A DNA stretch of 64,000 nucleotides from Nitrospinae bacterium bin107. GTDB taxonomy: Bacteria; UBA8248. The stretch is from the NCBI GenBank assembly GCA_002238965.1, contig MPNJ01000009.1:62001-126000 (forward strand), read 5' to 3'. Each line of letters begins with the position of its first letter. Position 1 is the stretch's first letter. A program made the position numbers and the translations under genes. Under the pieces are notes generated by a model. The model had not been told where the DNA came from and ran no database searches. It saw only the letters and a program-made list of their open reading frames with translations. Below are positions 18,311 through 27,610 of the stretch, piece after piece.

Positions 18311-18445
18311 AATTGTTCGCATCATACATTCATGAGTTGGAGTTTCCGCTTTTTGGATCCTGATTCGATCCACAATGATGAGTCGCAAAATACGTTGAGA
18401 TATAACAACCAAGTGCATTCGGCTCTTAGTTGAGAGAACAATCTC

Positions 18446-19666
18446 ATGCACAAGCTAAAAGTCTATTTTTCCGAACTGGAGGAGCGCTTCAGGAGGCGTT
18501 CACCGGCGTCACGGGTGGCGTTTGGCGGTCTTATAGGATTTGTCGTTACCGCCCCGATTTCGATTTCACTCGCTCAAATTTTCGTGTTCACCGCCGTGGT
18601 GACATGGCTGGCTTCCATGACCAAGGCGGCTCCCTTGGTGACACAAAAATTTCCGTTGTGGATGCCCTGGCTTTTTTTCGCGCTGTTTACTCTCGCCAGC
18701 GCCTTCCACGCGCCCGATTCGACCAAAAGCCTGATCAAGTCGAGGGAATTGACGCAAATCATGATTTTTTATTTGACCTTGAACGTCGTCCGGGATGACT
18801 GGGAAGCGCTATGGTTGGTGAAAGCGCTCCTTGTGGCCACAAGCATATCCGCCTTGTATGCCCTGGGCGTTTCGCAGCCAGGGACATTGTCGCTGGCGAA
18901 TCGAGCGTCGGGATTTTTCAGCATATACATGACGTTCGGCGGGTTTCTGCTTGTAGCCGGTCTGTTGGCGCTGTCTTACCTCCTGGTGCCGACTCGGGAA
19001 CGCAAGAGCGTGTGGGTCTATGCGCCGACCCTCCTGATCCTCACAGCATTGATGACGACTTTGAGTCGCAGCGCCTGGATAGGGCTTGTCGTCGGGACGG
19101 CGGTTATAGCGGTGGCGAGCCGGCGCAAAATGGTGGGTTTGTGTTTGGCGCTTGTAGCGGTACTGGTGATATTCATCGCGCCAAATTCCATAAGCCGGCG
19201 CGTGAAGAGCATGGTGAATCCACAGGACAAAACGGCCGTGGAGCGGATAAACATGTGGCAAAGTGGCGTTAATATGTTCATGGATAAGAAACTTCTGGGT
19301 TTTGGACCCGGCCGAATCAAATACGATTACGCCCGCTATGCGAGCCCCGACGCGACCAAGAAATCACCGTCCCATTTACACAACAATGTGGTTCAACTGG
19401 CAGCCGAGCGAGGAATTTTTGCGCTGGGCGCTTGGATTTGGGTTTGGATTGGATATTTCGTCATGGTGATTCTGCGAATTCGGGATACGAAAGACGCGCC
19501 TTTTGGGACGCGATTTCGCATGATAGGCGGTTTGGCCGTAGCTGCGGGTTTTTTGAGTGCCGGGATGTTCGAATACAACTTTGGCGATTCCGAAGTGGCG
19601 ATGCTGATGTTCATGGCCATTGCTATGCCATTTGCAGGCAGGACGAACGAAGTCTATTCGGGATAA
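18446..19666 (+). CDS. O-antigen ligase / Wzy-family polymerase-like membrane protein
   Basis: 406 aa with about 10-12 hydrophobic helices. The Wzy_C (PF04932) region includes LSRSAWIGLVVG (about 210), MWQSGVNMFMDKKLLGFGPG and the loop HLHNNVVQLAAERGIFAL with its conserved His. The latter is the large periplasmic loop that carries the catalytic His in WaaL. Position after msbA and core glycosyltransferases favours ligase over polymerase. A 135-bp gap upstream may hold a separate promoter. Confidence 0.88.
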   Translation: MHKLKVYFSELEERFRRRSPASRVAFGGLIGFVVTAPISISLAQIFVFTAVVTWLASMTKAAPLVTQKFPLWMPWLFFALFTLASAFHAPDSTKSLIKSRELTQIMIFYLTLNVVRDDWEALWLVKALLVATSISALYALGVSQPGTLSLANRASGFFSIYMTFGGFLLVAGLLALSYLLVPTRERKSVWVYAPTLLILTALMTTLSRSAWIGLVVGTAVIAVASRRKMVGLCLALVAVLVIFIAPNSISRRVKSMVNPQDKTAVERINMWQSGVNMFMDKKLLGFGPGRIKYDYARYASPDATKKSPSHLHNNVVQLAAERGIFALGAWIWVWIGYFVMVILRIRDTKDAPFGTRFRMIGGLAVAAGFLSAGMFEYNFGDSEVAMLMFMAIAMPFAGRTNEVYSG

Positions 19667-19685
19667 AGCGATTTGCGTTGCACGT

Positions 19686-20870
19686 TTACCGGAAGCGTAT
19701 CAAAGATTGGAAAAAGCCTAATTTTTTGACTGAATCGACAGCCACGAGGTCAGTCCCGCCGAGTTTGTTGCCTCCCAGTTCGTAAGTGACGCGGCCGACT
19801 TTTTGGCCGGCCTTGACGGGTGCGGTTATTTCTTTCGGCAACTCTAGTTTCATGGAAATACGTTTTTCTTCACTCCTTCTGACCAATGCCGCGACACTTT
19901 CCTTGAGCCGGATGCGCACCATCCTTTTTTGGCCCTTCAGCACCTTGATCTGCTGGGGCTTCGGTTTTTTCGTTTTGCTCAAATTAATCCACCGGTACTG
20001 ATTAAACCCCCATGCGAGCAGACGTGTGGCCTCTTTGAATCGGCGTCGGGAGTGGCTCGAACCCATCACGACGGCGATAAGTCTTAGATTTTTACGTTTT
20101 GCCGTGGCGACGATGCTGAACCCCGCTCTTCGGTGATAGCCTGTTTTGAGGCCATCCATCCCGCGAAACCGCCCGAGGAGAGTGTTCGTGTTAGTCAGGA
20201 TGAAGCTCCCGTTGCGGAATGGAGCGTTCTTGGTGGCGCTCCACTTCATGATGAGTGGATACTTTATCAACTCGCGGGCCAGGATGCCTGCATCTCTCGC
20301 GCTCATTTGGTTGGTCGGCTTTTTTCCGCCCGGTGGAAGCCCGTTGACGTTCACGAATCGGGTGTTCGACATGCCGAGTTCTTTAGCGCGCTGGTTCATC
20401 AAATCGACGAAGGCTTCGGCGTCACCGGCAATGTGTTCCGCCACGGCGTAGGATGAGTCGTTTGCGGAACTGATGATGATGGATTTCATCAAATCTCGCA
20501 GGGAAAATTTTTCTCCCTGCTTCAAATACACCTGCTGACCTCCGATTCGCGAGGCGCGTCTGCTGGTGGTGATGATATCGTCGAGATTGATGATGTTTCT
20601 TTTAATCTGTTCCATGGTGATTAACGCCGTCATCATTTTCACGACGGAGGCGGGCTTCGTTGGAAGCCGTTCATTGCGCGCTTTCAGGACTCGCCCTGTA
20701 TTTGCCTCAATCAACAAGATCGAGCGATAAGGGATGGCTTTTTTTCGGGAGCGTTTCCGGCGCGCGGAAGCGGAATCTAAGCCGAGCGTAAGAGAAAATG
20801 TGAAGAACAGCAACAAGAATGCGATGATGGACAAACGGAATCGCCGACGGCGGTCCATAGCGAGTAACAT
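19686..20870 (-). CDS. D-alanyl-D-alanine carboxypeptidase (PBP5/6 family, S11)
   Basis: 394 aa. An N-terminal basic and hydrophobic signal segment spans about 8-35. The penicillin-binding triad is S75-x-x-K78 (SVVK in KPASVVKMMTALI), S135-A-N137 and K242-T-G244 (DGLKTGYHRRAGFS). The C-terminal PBP5_C-type beta domain (about 290-390) ends with an amphipathic stretch (LGFFQSLIRFR) likely to hold it on the inner membrane. It trims pentapeptide stems in the periplasm. Convergent with the ligase gene (19 bp between stops). Confidence 0.95.
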   Translation of the reverse strand: MLLAMDRRRRFRLSIIAFLLLFFTFSLTLGLDSASARRKRSRKKAIPYRSILLIEANTGRVLKARNERLPTKPASVVKMMTALITMEQIKRNIINLDDIITTSRRASRIGGQQVYLKQGEKFSLRDLMKSIIISSANDSSYAVAEHIAGDAEAFVDLMNQRAKELGMSNTRFVNVNGLPPGGKKPTNQMSARDAGILARELIKYPLIMKWSATKNAPFRNGSFILTNTNTLLGRFRGMDGLKTGYHRRAGFSIVATAKRKNLRLIAVVMGSSHSRRRFKEATRLLAWGFNQYRWINLSKTKKPKPQQIKVLKGQKRMVRIRLKESVAALVRRSEEKRISMKLELPKEITAPVKAGQKVGRVTYELGGNKLGGTDLVAVDSVKKLGFFQSLIRFR

Positions 20871-21246
20871 GCGCTTTCCTTATCGTCTTCTGGGCGGGTT
20901 CAGGTGGGTTTCATGAAAAGTCCCGGGAATGATAGTTGCCCCGTTTGACTCCAGCCTATTAAAAACCTTTTCCTGGCGTTTGTCAAAATGGGGTATTTGG
21001 GGGGCAATTGAAGATTCGCTCAGATGCACATGTCTTTGATAATAATGGTGATAACTCAGGACGCGCCATACTCTTCAATTCCATTTCTTGCGTCTGTTCG
21101 GTTGCTCTGATAGGATTTGCGCTACCAAAGGGATATGGATCGAATCCTCGGTTCACAATGGAGATACACGTCAAGCGTGCCCTGTCTGGAAATGGGGTAT
21201 GACATTCTTTTTTGCCGCATCGGCGGAAGGAGAAGGAGGTCTTCTC
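20871..21246. other. Intergenic region upstream of dapA and the carboxypeptidase
   Basis: 376 bp between divergent genes. It must contain both promoters, but I see no clear sigma-70 pair and no recognisable riboswitch. The dapA frame stays open back to 21088, but those residues do not resemble DapA. The only firm element is the strong GGAGAAGGAGG Shine-Dalgarno just before 21247. Confidence 0.5.
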
Positions 21247-22140
21247 ATGTTTAAGGGTTCTTATGTCGCGATGGTCACTCCGTTCCGCGACGGAAAGCTC
21301 GACGAAGAGGGCATTCGCTCTCTGGTGGAATTTCATGTTGAAAACGGAACACACGGGATTGTAGCGTGTGGAACCACGGGAGAGTCCGCTACGCTGAGCC
21401 ATGAAGAGCACGACCGGGTAGTAGAGTTGGTGATCGAGCAGGTGAACGGAAGAATCCCGGTCATCGCCGGCTCCGGCTCGAACAGCACCGCAGAGGCCGT
21501 TCAGCGTACTCAGTACGCTATGCGGGCCGGTGCGGACGGTGCGCTCCTGGTGGCGCCTTACTACAACAAGCCTACGCAGGAAGGCCTTTATCAGCATTTC
21601 CGGGCAATTGCGGAATCCGCGGACATCCCGATCGTTCTCTACAACGTGCCGGGCCGTACGGTGGTGCAGATTGCGCCCGACACGGTGGCCCGCCTCTCGG
21701 AGATTCCCAACATCGTGGGCATCAAGGAGGCGACCGGGAATCTGGCGAATTGCTGCGACATCGTATCCCGCGTGCCGGACGATTTCATCGTGCTTTCAGG
21801 CGATGATTTCGTCACGCTGCCGATGATGGCGATGGGTGGCGTGGGCACGATTTCGGTGACGGCGAACGTGGCGCCCGCGGACGTGGCCCGGATGTGTCAG
21901 GCGCAACTCGATGGAGATTCCGCCACGGCGAAAGCGCTGCACTACAAGATGTGGGAACTCAACCACATGATGTTCTGCGAGACGAACCCGATTCCGGCGA
22001 AAGCGACCCTGGCGATTATGGGGCGCATTGCGCTGGAATACAGATTGCCGCTCTGCGCGCCGTCTGACGCCAACATGAAAAAGCTTGAGACGTTTGCCAG
22101 GGAATATGGCCTGGTCGAAGAAGCGGTGGCGGCGTCGTAA
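21247..22140 (+). CDS. dapA: 4-hydroxy-tetrahydrodipicolinate synthase DapA
   Basis: 297 aa TIM barrel that condenses pyruvate and aspartate semialdehyde (lysine and diaminopimelate synthesis). Catalytic residues are all present: T43-T44 (GTTGESATL), Y132 and R137 (LYNVPGRT), Schiff-base K160 (VGIKEATGN). The ATG at 21247 was chosen for its AGGAGG 8 nt upstream and because MFKGSYVAMVTPF is the family N-terminus. Monocistronic by its flanks, with a strong terminator downstream. Confidence 0.95.
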   Translation: MFKGSYVAMVTPFRDGKLDEEGIRSLVEFHVENGTHGIVACGTTGESATLSHEEHDRVVELVIEQVNGRIPVIAGSGSNSTAEAVQRTQYAMRAGADGALLVAPYYNKPTQEGLYQHFRAIAESADIPIVLYNVPGRTVVQIAPDTVARLSEIPNIVGIKEATGNLANCCDIVSRVPDDFIVLSGDDFVTLPMMAMGGVGTISVTANVAPADVARMCQAQLDGDSATAKALHYKMWELNHMMFCETNPIPAKATLAIMGRIALEYRLPLCAPSDANMKKLETFAREYGLVEEAVAAS

Positions 22141-22170
22141 ATTTACCAAGAACGACAGGATCAGAAAGAA

Positions 22171-22203
22171 AAAGCGGGAGTGGTTAAAACTCCCGCTTTT
22201 TTT
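22171..22203. terminator. Bidirectional rho-independent terminator after dapA
   Basis: AAAGCGGGAGT (22171-22181), a 7-nt loop and ACTCCCGCTTT (22189-22199) form an 11-bp hairpin. It has a T run on the + side and an A run (T run on -) on the other. It serves dapA and the convergent amidohydrolase gene. Confidence 0.9.
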
Positions 22204-22215
22204 GTATTTGAACGC

Positions 22216-23094
22216 TTATTCTTCCAGTCCCAACACCTTGAGAGCGTTTCCGCCGAACCAGAGTCGTTTCACGTCGTCTTTCAGCGGGAACTTGTCGAAT
22301 TCGGCCAGACTTTCCCTGGGGCTGATCATCGGCCAGTTCGATGCCCAGAGAATCTTGTTCTTGAGAACCGAGTTCCCGTAGCGAATCAGCGGCTCCCAGC
22401 CGGTGTCGGGCGTGGCGATGTATTTGGGCATCGTGCCGCTGACTTCGATGTAGAGATTGGGGTGTCGCCAGCTCACGGCGATCATCTCCAGTATCCACGG
22501 CCAGCCTCCGTGCACCGCCACGATGCGAAGCTCGGGGAAATCCTTCGCCACCTCGTCCAGGTAGATCGGACGCCCGAAATCAAGCAGATTCGAGCTTGAG
22601 AGGTTCATCGACGTGTGGAGCAAAACGGGGATATCCAACTCCACGCATTTGGCGTAAACGGGGTAGAACTTCTTGTCGTTTGCATGGAGCCCGAGCTCCC
22701 AAGGCCCCATGTTCACGCCCCGGAGGCCGTATTCTTTCACGTCGCGCTCCAAATCGCGCAGCGCGTCCATGCCGCGAAACGGGTCGCACCCGGCCGTTCC
22801 GATGAGGCGCTCCGGATAATCCTTGATGTAATCGTGCAAAACGTCGGCGGGAAATTTCGTGCCCAAGATCGTCGACATGTCGGACGTCTTGATCACGGCC
22901 TTGTCCACCCCTTGTTCATCCAAAAAGGCGACGAACTCCTCCGGCTTCATATAGCGGTGTTCTTCCTCGTTGCCGAACACCCTTTCCCCATAGTGTCTGG
23001 CGTAGTCCGCAAGTCGGCCCGTCGGCTTCAAATACCTGTCCAGACCCTCGGGAATGGGGCATGAGATTCTGAAATCAATAACGGGTGTAGGCAT
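22216..23094 (-). CDS. Amidohydrolase-2 family metal-dependent hydrolase
   Basis: 292 aa. Typical amidohydrolase_2 (PF04909) features are PVIDFRISCP at the N-terminus (the usual HxH is replaced by FRI), DIPVLLHTSM, RIVAVHGGWPWILEMIAVSWRHPNLYIEVSG and KILWASNWPM. The family includes ACMSD-like decarboxylases and 2-pyrone hydrolases; the substrate is unknown. I chose the ATG at 23094 because GGAG lies 7 nt upstream; an in-frame start at 23121 lacks this. Confidence 0.85.
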   Translation of the reverse strand: MPTPVIDFRISCPIPEGLDRYLKPTGRLADYARHYGERVFGNEEEHRYMKPEEFVAFLDEQGVDKAVIKTSDMSTILGTKFPADVLHDYIKDYPERLIGTAGCDPFRGMDALRDLERDVKEYGLRGVNMGPWELGLHANDKKFYPVYAKCVELDIPVLLHTSMNLSSSNLLDFGRPIYLDEVAKDFPELRIVAVHGGWPWILEMIAVSWRHPNLYIEVSGTMPKYIATPDTGWEPLIRYGNSVLKNKILWASNWPMISPRESLAEFDKFPLKDDVKRLWFGGNALKVLGLEE

Positions 23095-23243
23095 CGCTAG
23101 GCTCCGTGAAATTGGAATCATATATGGGCGCAGAGTACATCAGGATGCTCGTTTTCGGGTAGTCGGGAGATAAAAGCCCGCTCTCTCGCCAGAGGGAGTC
23201 GAATCCTTTATCCTCTTTTTCATTCCGGGACCAGAGGATTTGT

Positions 23244-24512
23244 ATGAATAAGCATGACGGAACATCAACCCATTGGCTTTGGGCGATTTGCGCGGCACAG
23301 GTGCCGATGATGTTCGTCTATGCGAATTATGTGGCGGCGCTTCCGCTGTTCAAGGCGGAATGGAACCTCACGAACGTGCAGGCCGGTACGATATATACGG
23401 CGTTTTATGTGGGCTACATCCTCGCTGCGGCCGTGCTGGCGACCGCTACGGACTACATGAGCGCGAAAAAGATATATCTGGCCTCGAGCCTTTGGCTGGC
23501 GCTCCTGAATTTCATGTTTCCCCTTCTTGCCGATGGTTTCGTGAGCGCATCGGTGTTTCGCGGCCTCACGGGCGTCGGGCTGGCCGGTACGTATGCGCCT
23601 GCGTTGAGGCTGGTGGCGGAGTACGCCCCGGAGGGGAGGCGTGCTCGCATGGTGGGAATCTATACGTTTTTTTATACCGTGGGCGTCGCCACCTCGATTT
23701 ATGTGACGGGCGCGCTCGTCGCGAATTTCGAGTGGCGCACCGCGTTCGCGTTGACCTCTCTGGGACCCGCCGCCGGTTTCCTGGCCATGGTGTTTCTGCT
23801 TCCCGCTCTGCCCTCGCCGAGGAGGGATGGAGACGCCGGGTTTGAACTTCCCAGGCTGCCGGCTCCCGTGTGGGTGCTCATCGGTGTCGTGGGCGCGCAC
23901 CGGTGGGAGGTATTCGCATTCAGAGGCTGGATAGTCACATTCCTGGCGGCGTCCTTGGTGATGACGGGAACGGAAACGCGCGAGAGCGCCTTGCAAGTCG
24001 CTTCCTCAGCCGCCGCCATGATCATCGGGCTGAGCGCGGTTTCGAAGCTCATCGGCGGTTGGTTTGCCGATCGCATCGGCAGGCCGCCCACGATTATCGC
24101 GAGCCTTTTTCTAAGCGGCCTCATCTCGGTTTCCATCGGACTCGCTTTCGGGACGCCATTCGCAATCCTGCAGATTCTATGCCTGATCTGGGTAATCGTG
24201 ATGCACGTGGACGCCCCCGTGCTGGTGGTGTTGACCACGGAACTCACGCCCAGACGCCACCTCGGCTCGGCGCTGGGCATTCAATCGGGTTTGGGTTTTC
24301 TGCTTGGTTCTCTTGCGCCCATGGTAGTGGGGATATTTTTAGATATGAGTAATGATTCGAGTACTGGTGAACTGCCGCTCAATTGGGACTGGGCGTTCAT
24401 CGGTCCGGGAGTCGCGGCCATCCTGGGAGGGGTCGCCACGATTCTTGTTGCCCGGCGCTACATGGGCGGCGAAGTGCCGCAAGAGGACGGAGCAGAGGTT
24501 TCACGGCCATGA
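23244..24512 (+). CDS. Major facilitator superfamily transporter
   Basis: 422 aa with 12 predicted hydrophobic helices in two halves. The interhelical loop DYMSAKKIYLASSLW and the second-half equivalent GGWFADRIGRPPTIIASLF are MFS motif A variants. R/E-bearing helix 4 (LTGVGLAGTYAPALRLVAEY) is typical. The substrate may be a small organic acid, given the surrounding catabolic genes, but this is a guess. Divergent from the amidohydrolase (149 bp). Confidence 0.88.
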   Translation: MNKHDGTSTHWLWAICAAQVPMMFVYANYVAALPLFKAEWNLTNVQAGTIYTAFYVGYILAAAVLATATDYMSAKKIYLASSLWLALLNFMFPLLADGFVSASVFRGLTGVGLAGTYAPALRLVAEYAPEGRRARMVGIYTFFYTVGVATSIYVTGALVANFEWRTAFALTSLGPAAGFLAMVFLLPALPSPRRDGDAGFELPRLPAPVWVLIGVVGAHRWEVFAFRGWIVTFLAASLVMTGTETRESALQVASSAAAMIIGLSAVSKLIGGWFADRIGRPPTIIASLFLSGLISVSIGLAFGTPFAILQILCLIWVIVMHVDAPVLVVLTTELTPRRHLGSALGIQSGLGFLLGSLAPMVVGIFLDMSNDSSTGELPLNWDWAFIGPGVAAILGGVATILVARRYMGGEVPQEDGAEVSRP

Positions 24513-24701
24513 AAATCCCTGCACGCCCCGGATGGAGATTCCATGTGAAGATCTGTGTGCTTGACGATGCGGGCAGTTTTGATATGATTCGTACCACCTT
24601 ATGAAACGAACATTACATGCTGGCTGTATCTAAACCGAGTGTATTCTGAAGAGAGGGTTTCTTCGCACTCTTTTGAACTGCTACTTAACGAGCAGAGGAG
24701 A

Positions 24702-25721
24702 ATGAAAATGCTGAAAGGAATCATTGCTGGTCTGTTGGCGGTGGCTTTTCTGAGCGCGCCGGCGTTCGCCGCGGATGAGGCGACCATGCGCGCCGCCAAG
24801 AAAGAAGGGAAAGTAACCTGGTATACTTCCATTACTCTGAACATCGCGCAGGATCTCTGCAACCGTTACAACAAGAAAAAAACGGGTGTTAAGTGCATCG
24901 TACATCGTGACGGCTCGGGCAAGCTCTACCGCCGTTATCTGCAAGAGCGCAAGGGCGGCATTTACGTCGCAGACGTGATACACACATCGAACCTGGGCCA
25001 TTTCCTGAACTTAAAAGCCAAGAAAATCATCACGCCCTACAAGCCTGCCGGAACGGACAACTTCAACGAGAAGTTCGTTACCAAAGACAACTCCTGGACG
25101 ATCCTTCGCGCAGGCGTTTTGATGCCCTTTTACAACACCAAGAAAGTCAGCGAGAAAGACGCGCCCAAGACGTATGCGGATTTCCTCGATCCCAAATGGA
25201 AGGGCAAAATAGTTCATTCGCATCCCAGCTACAGCGGGTTTGTCACGAACGGCATGATCAACATCGTGAACAGATTCGGCTGGGATTATTACAAGAAGAT
25301 GGCCAAGCAAAAGCCCAAGATCGTGCAATCGGCGGCCGGGGGCATTCCTCTCGTTGCGCGTGGGGAAGCCTGGCTGGGGGCCGGCACGACCTCGTATTCG
25401 CTACTCAAACTGATGCAGAAAGGCGAGCCGCTCAAGCCCGTCATCCCGCCGACGGGTCTGGCTTTGGTGACCTCGCCGAACGGCGTATTCACGAAGGCCC
25501 CGAACCCCAACGCCGCGCGCGTGTTCACTGATTATCTATTCAGCCGCGAGGCCATGCAGCTTCTGGCGGATTACTTCCTCTATGTGGGTGATCCCGGCGT
25601 GAAGTATCCCAAAGGATTGCCTGCGCTCAAGGACATCAACCTGATGGCCATCGGCGGAGATGAACTGAAGAAGAAGAACAAGCCGACGCGCAAAATGTTC
25701 AAGAAGCTCTTCGGCGTATAA
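24702..25721 (+). CDS. ABC transporter periplasmic substrate-binding protein (Fbp/SBP_bac_6 type)
   Basis: 339 aa. The signal peptide MKMLKGIIAGLLAVAFLSA ends at AFA|ADEA. The mature protein has KVTWYTSITLNIAQDLCNRY, the family's first strand, and later YADFLDPKWKGKIVHSHPSY and ALVTSPNGVFTKAPNPNAARVF, typical of ferric/thiamine/phosphonate-type binding proteins. A second ATG at 24708 has better spacing to the GAGGAG. First gene of an importer operon; a hairpin follows that may raise its level relative to the permease. Confidence 0.88.
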   Translation: MKMLKGIIAGLLAVAFLSAPAFAADEATMRAAKKEGKVTWYTSITLNIAQDLCNRYNKKKTGVKCIVHRDGSGKLYRRYLQERKGGIYVADVIHTSNLGHFLNLKAKKIITPYKPAGTDNFNEKFVTKDNSWTILRAGVLMPFYNTKKVSEKDAPKTYADFLDPKWKGKIVHSHPSYSGFVTNGMINIVNRFGWDYYKKMAKQKPKIVQSAAGGIPLVARGEAWLGAGTTSYSLLKLMQKGEPLKPVIPPTGLALVTSPNGVFTKAPNPNAARVFTDYLFSREAMQLLADYFLYVGDPGVKYPKGLPALKDINLMAIGGDELKKKNKPTRKMFKKLFGV

Positions 25722-25733
25722 ATCAAGTATGAG

Positions 25734-25790
25734 CGGGAGCGGTTTCTTGCGTAAAATCGAGGAATCGCTCCCGTTTCATTTTTATTTATA
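25734..25790 (+). terminator. Hairpin between binding protein and permease (attenuator or terminator)
   Basis: CGGGAGCG (25734-25741) pairs with CGCTCCCG (25766-25773), followed by a T-rich TTTCATTTTTATTT. Such partial terminators after binding-protein genes commonly keep binding protein in excess over the membrane components. Confidence 0.65.
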
Positions 25791-25848
25791 ACCGACTGAA
25801 TTTTTCGAAATCAGCTTAAGTTTAACATTAAAATGGAAAGATGAGGAT

Positions 25849-27594
25849 ATGACGCAAGATGCTCAACAGCTGCCCGGAACGATATCGGGTGGCGAGCCCT
25901 CAGCCACCAAGAAATTCGACTATACCATCATCGTCTGGGTAGTACTGCTCATCCTACTCATCATCCTGGTGGCGAATCCCATCTTCCAACTCTTCAAGGA
26001 AAGTTTCTTTGTTTCCGAGGATGAGGCCGGCGGCTTCACTTTCCAGAATTATATCGACGCTTTCGAAACCGATGAATACTACAAGCCGATGTACATCACG
26101 ATGATGCTTGCCGTCTCCGTGGGCAGCATTTCCCTGGTGGTGGGAGCCGTGATGGCCTGGGTGGTCAGCCGAACGGACATCCCATTTCCGAATTTAATCA
26201 GGAACGGCATCCTGGCCTCTTTCGTGACACCTCCCTTCCTGGGCGCCATCGCCTGGATATTCCTGGCGGGAAGAAACGAAGGGTGGCTGAATAAATGGAT
26301 TCGCGGGATATTTCAGTTGAGTGACGAGTTTTATCTGTTCGATATTTTTACGATGAAGGGCGTCGTTTTCGCCATGTCGCTCTACACGTTCCCCCTCGTC
26401 TTTATCGTTGTTTTAGCAGGCCTGAACAATATTTCCTCGGACGTGGAAGACGCGGCCAACGTAGCGGGCGGCGGCACGTTCAACACCATGTTCAGCATCA
26501 CTTTGCCTCTGGTGGCGCCTTCTCTGTTCGCGGGTTTCATTCTGGCGGCGCTTGAGGCCATGATTCTTTTCGGCATCCCGGCCGTATTGGCGATACCGGC
26601 GGGCCAGCACACGATGACGACCCAGCTCCGCGCTTTTATGGTATCGGAAGACGACCTGCTTGGTTTGGCCTCCGCCTACGCAATGCCCATGCTTATTCTG
26701 GCGATAGGGATGGTCTGGACTCGAGGCATTGTATTGGGCCGCAGGGGTTACGCCACCGTCGGCGGTAAGGGAGGGCAGAGGCGGCCGCAAAAGCTGGGCG
26801 TTTGGCGGCTCCCGATATTCGTGCTGTGCATGGTTCCGCTCGTGTGTGCCATTGTGTTGCCTTCGCTCGCTTTGCTTACCACGTCGTTCATGAAAAACCT
26901 GGGCGGCGGATTGGTATGGTCAAACTTCACCTTATGGAATTATCATTTCATATTGACGAATGATGCGGTGAGGGAATCCATATACAATACGATATTGCTG
27001 GCCATCATGGCGGCGACCGGCGCCACTATCGTGGCTGCGATTTCCGCTTTCATCTCACAGCGCAAGCTCATCAAGGGACATCAATACATGGGGTTCATGG
27101 CGACCGCGCCCATCGGGATTCCCGGCATCGTCCTGGCGGTGGGTCTGTTCGCGGCCTATACAAAACAGCCCTTTGTGCTGTATGGGACGCTGTGGATCAT
27201 GTTCCTGGCCTATCTCACCAAATACTTGCCCCTTGCGTATCAGACGGCGAACGCAGGCCTCACGAGCATTCATCCCGAGCTCGAGGAGAGTTGCCGCATC
27301 ATGGGGGCGAATCGGCTTCAGGTATTCAAGGACGTGACGATCCCCTTGTTCAAGACGGCCGTCATCGCGTCATGGATATTGGTGTTCATGCCCTCGCTCA
27401 GGGAATTGAGCGCGTCGGTTCTGCTTTGGACGACGAACACGAAGGTCATCTCGGTCGTCATCGTCGATTTCTATGAAGAAACGCTGTTGGGTCCCATATC
27501 GGCCCTGGGGGTTTTGCTCTTGCTCATCACCTTGGTGGCGATTGCAGTCGGTTTCCGCGTGGCGGGACGGGACTTCATGCGTTCCGCTGGATAA
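25849..27594 (+). CDS. ABC transporter permease, fused double-domain (FbpB type)
   Basis: 581 aa with about 12 membrane helices and two BPD_transp_1 modules, as in FbpB/ThiP. The first EAA-like loop is EDAANVAGGGTFNTMFSITLPL, split here by its variable middle, and the second is EESCRIMGANRLQVFKDV followed by TIPLF. The pair contacts the ATPase dimer. The gene lies between the binding protein and the ATPase, 16 nt before the latter. Confidence 0.92.
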   Translation: MTQDAQQLPGTISGGEPSATKKFDYTIIVWVVLLILLIILVANPIFQLFKESFFVSEDEAGGFTFQNYIDAFETDEYYKPMYITMMLAVSVGSISLVVGAVMAWVVSRTDIPFPNLIRNGILASFVTPPFLGAIAWIFLAGRNEGWLNKWIRGIFQLSDEFYLFDIFTMKGVVFAMSLYTFPLVFIVVLAGLNNISSDVEDAANVAGGGTFNTMFSITLPLVAPSLFAGFILAALEAMILFGIPAVLAIPAGQHTMTTQLRAFMVSEDDLLGLASAYAMPMLILAIGMVWTRGIVLGRRGYATVGGKGGQRRPQKLGVWRLPIFVLCMVPLVCAIVLPSLALLTTSFMKNLGGGLVWSNFTLWNYHFILTNDAVRESIYNTILLAIMAATGATIVAAISAFISQRKLIKGHQYMGFMATAPIGIPGIVLAVGLFAAYTKQPFVLYGTLWIMFLAYLTKYLPLAYQTANAGLTSIHPELEESCRIMGANRLQVFKDVTIPLFKTAVIASWILVFMPSLRELSASVLLWTTNTKVISVVIVDFYEETLLGPISALGVLLLLITLVAIAVGFRVAGRDFMRSAG

Positions 27595-27610
27595 AGAAGG
27601 GAGATTTACG

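Noticed and set aside
21120-21170. tRNA-like GGATCGAATCC T-arm pattern upstream of dapA
   Set aside because: No matching acceptor, D-arm or anticodon stem around it.
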